A DNA stretch of 30,926 nucleotides from the NCBI GenBank assembly GCA_934511165.1, contig CAKSWA010000026.1:1-30926 (forward strand), given 5' to 3'. A model generated the notes under the pieces. It made no database searches. It was not told the DNA's origin and saw nothing but the letters and a program-made list of their open reading frames with translations. The position numbers were made by a program, and so were the translations under genes. Below, in pieces: positions 29,921 through 30,926 of this stretch (position 1 is its first letter; each line of letters starts with the position of its first letter). The DNA comes from an uncultured Oscillospiraceae bacterium (GTDB lineage: Bacteria; Bacillota; Clostridia; Oscillospirales; Oscillospiraceae).

Positions 29921-30412
29921 ATGAAGAAAGAGCGCATAAGTCTGTTGAAACAGATCTGGGATGCCCAGAACGAGGCGTATGATCTGATGTGTGAATATGA
30001 CGCTCTGCCTCACCATTACGGCCCCAATATTCTGTATCAGGCGGAGGGGCATATCATTGATCTCATTGCGGTCTACCCCGGTATCACCATTACCGACCTG
30101 GCCAATATTCTGAAAAAGACGCCAAGTGCCTGTTCCCAGATTGTACGGAAGCTGCGGGAAAAAGGATTTGTGGAACGGATAAGGAACGAGACCAACAACC
30201 GGCAGTATAATCTGGAACTCACAGAGGCGGGAATGAAGGTCTATAATGATCACGTGACCTTCAGCAACGACTGCCAGGATGAGACCTTCCGGATGCTGGA
30301 AGAGTTCTCGGATGAGGAACTGGCCGCCCACGCGAGGGTACAGGAGCGGCTGAACCAGGCCTATCAGGAAGATGTACGGCGCAGCCGGGCCAAATTTCTG
30401 GGTGAAAAATAG
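29921..30412 (+). CDS. MarR-family transcriptional regulator (accessory)
   Basis: A protein of 163 residues. AAAGGTGAGAG lies before ATG 29921. Winged helix: GITITDLANILKKTPSACSQ, IVRKLREKGFVERIRNETNN (wing with Arg/Asn turn), RQYNLELTEAGMKVYNDH, then C-terminal dimerisation helices (EFSDEELAAHARVQERLNQA). It is unrelated in detail to the MarR protein at 14661. It lies in the debris region after ssrA with no obvious target gene; it may once have regulated an element gene now lost. Confidence 0.82.
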   Translation: MKKERISLLKQIWDAQNEAYDLMCEYDALPHHYGPNILYQAEGHIIDLIAVYPGITITDLANILKKTPSACSQIVRKLREKGFVERIRNETNNRQYNLELTEAGMKVYNDHVTFSNDCQDETFRMLEEFSDEELAAHARVQERLNQAYQEDVRRSRAKFLGEK

Positions 30413-30432
30413 AAACGCAAAAGCAATAATTA

Positions 30433-30469
30433 AAATCGAACCGGATGGTGAAACCGTCCGGTTCGATTT
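30433..30469 (+). terminator. Hairpin after the accessory marR gene
   Basis: AAATCGAACCGGA (30433-30445) and TCCGGTTCGATTT (30457-30469) form a perfect 13-bp stem. The following T run is short (TTTGG), so it is a weak intrinsic terminator at best. Confidence 0.6.
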
Positions 30470-30540
30470 GGCAAGGTGCATAAAAGGCTGAGTGGGGAAT
30501 TAACCAAAACGATGAAGTATCTAAAATATATAAAATAATC

Positions 30541-30571
30541 TTGCATTTTTTAGAAAAAATAGTATTATAAT
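30541..30571 (+). promoter_or_regulatory. Possible promoter in the gene-poor right end
   Basis: TTGCAT (30541-30546) and TATAAT (30566-30571) with a 19-base spacer. No convincing gene follows. A 55-codon frame from ATG 30598 has no ribosome site. Apart from this, 30470-30728 holds nothing that I can identify. Confidence 0.35.
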
Positions 30572-30728
30572 GGTAAAGGTGCTTAATTATTAAAGCGATG
30601 AGCAAAACAGGCAGAAGGAGCAGCCCACAAACAGGCAAATGGAAATCAAAAGAGTTTAGGGCATTTCAAGGGCGCAAAAACCACAGCACGGTGACCCCCG
30701 CGCCTGCAAAAGGTATGGAAAAGACAGA

Positions 30729-30926
30729 TCAGGCGGAACGCCGAAGCTGTTTGGCAGAACGGTAGGAGTGAGAGCCGTGCAGAACGGCGGCCAGCGCGAC
30801 CGCTAAAGCGGAGATATGGGCCAGCGTATTGAGGTTTGCCGCGCTTGCGCCGTTACGCACCCATAATCGTTCCTGTCCAGACGCCTTAAAGCGGGAGTTG
30901 TATCTTTCGCACTCTGTACGCAAGGC
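30729..30926 (-). mobile_element. 3' end of a transposase gene, running off the window
   Basis: The minus strand is open from the window edge to a stop at 30729. The C-terminus ERYNSRFKASGQERLWVRNG, then AANLNTLAHISALAVALAAV and SHSYRSAKQLRR, is the typical tail of DDE transposases (the conserved ER-N-RFK with VRNG and ANLNTLAH helices). The TTG at 30923 is not a true start; the frame continues beyond base 926 of the last kilobase. I cannot assign the insertion-sequence family from 65 residues. Confidence 0.6.

Noticed and set aside
30598..30765. 55-codon plus-strand frame (MSKTGRRSSPQTGKWKSK...)
   Set aside because: It follows a possible promoter but lacks a ribosome site, is Lys/Arg/Ser/Thr-rich without pattern, and overlaps the transposase end.

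Overview
The window reads as chromosome of a moderately GC-rich member of the Clostridia, most likely an Oscillospiraceae/Ruminococcaceae-type gut anaerobe. This is inferred from strong AGGAGG ribosome sites, Firmicutes-type gene order (murA-walJ-rlmH, smpB-ssrA), DUF1002 and DegV proteins, and a short dispersed repeat that I associate with such genomes. Nothing in the window fixes the species.

Layout. (1) 1-1290: a tRNA-Ala(GGC), missing its first bases at the window edge, then about 1.1 kb of relatively AT-rich gene debris. The debris is framed by two terminator hairpins with identical 15-base arms and looks like the remains of an element that sat beside the tRNA. (2) 1299-3200: a U32-protease-like iron-sulfur protein on the minus strand and a cell-surface lipoprotein pseudogene. 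The pseudogene is broken by a 1-base deletion inside a 24-bp tandem repeat and truncated at its 3' end. (3) 3205-11423: a catabolic island. It has a D-2-hydroxyacid dehydrogenase with a perfect consensus promoter, then a LacI regulator. These are followed by a tripartite tricarboxylate transporter (TctC, TctB, TctA), a second D-2-hydroxyacid dehydrogenase, an RraA/HMG-aldolase-like protein and a DapA-superfamily aldolase. Paired AACCGGTT-type operators lie in front of both the lacI gene and the transporter operon. The cluster probably imports and breaks down an unidentified carboxylic acid. (4) 11492-14560: a heavy-metal efflux module. It consists of a Zn/Cd/Pb-type P1B ATPase, a separate HMA metal-binding protein, and a divergent regulator that fuses an ArsR/SmtB domain to an AraC-type domain. 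(5) 14595-16590: a translationally coupled MarR regulator and GltS-type symporter. (6) 16585-27036, all on the minus strand: housekeeping genes. There are two small proteins, fumC with a membrane protein, degV with a DUF1002 secreted protein, and a tight operon murA-walJ-rlmH-DUF2007-phosphohexomutase-cyclophilin, plus a Nudix ADP-ribose pyrophosphatase. (7) 27189-29029: a small protein, smpB, a cytosolic cyclophilin, and tmRNA (ssrA) with a readable degradation tag. (8) 29030-30926: accessory debris downstream of ssrA, a well-known integration hotspot. It holds a C-terminal gene fragment, a 5'-truncated DUF4230-like gene, a MarR regulator, and the 3' end of a transposase running off the window.

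The most unusual items are the LacI-controlled transporter/dehydrogenase/aldolase cluster of unknown substrate, the ArsR-AraC fusion controlling a split metal ATPase, and the decayed material beside tRNA-Ala and ssrA. I saw no CRISPR array, rRNA, or complete phage or integrative element.
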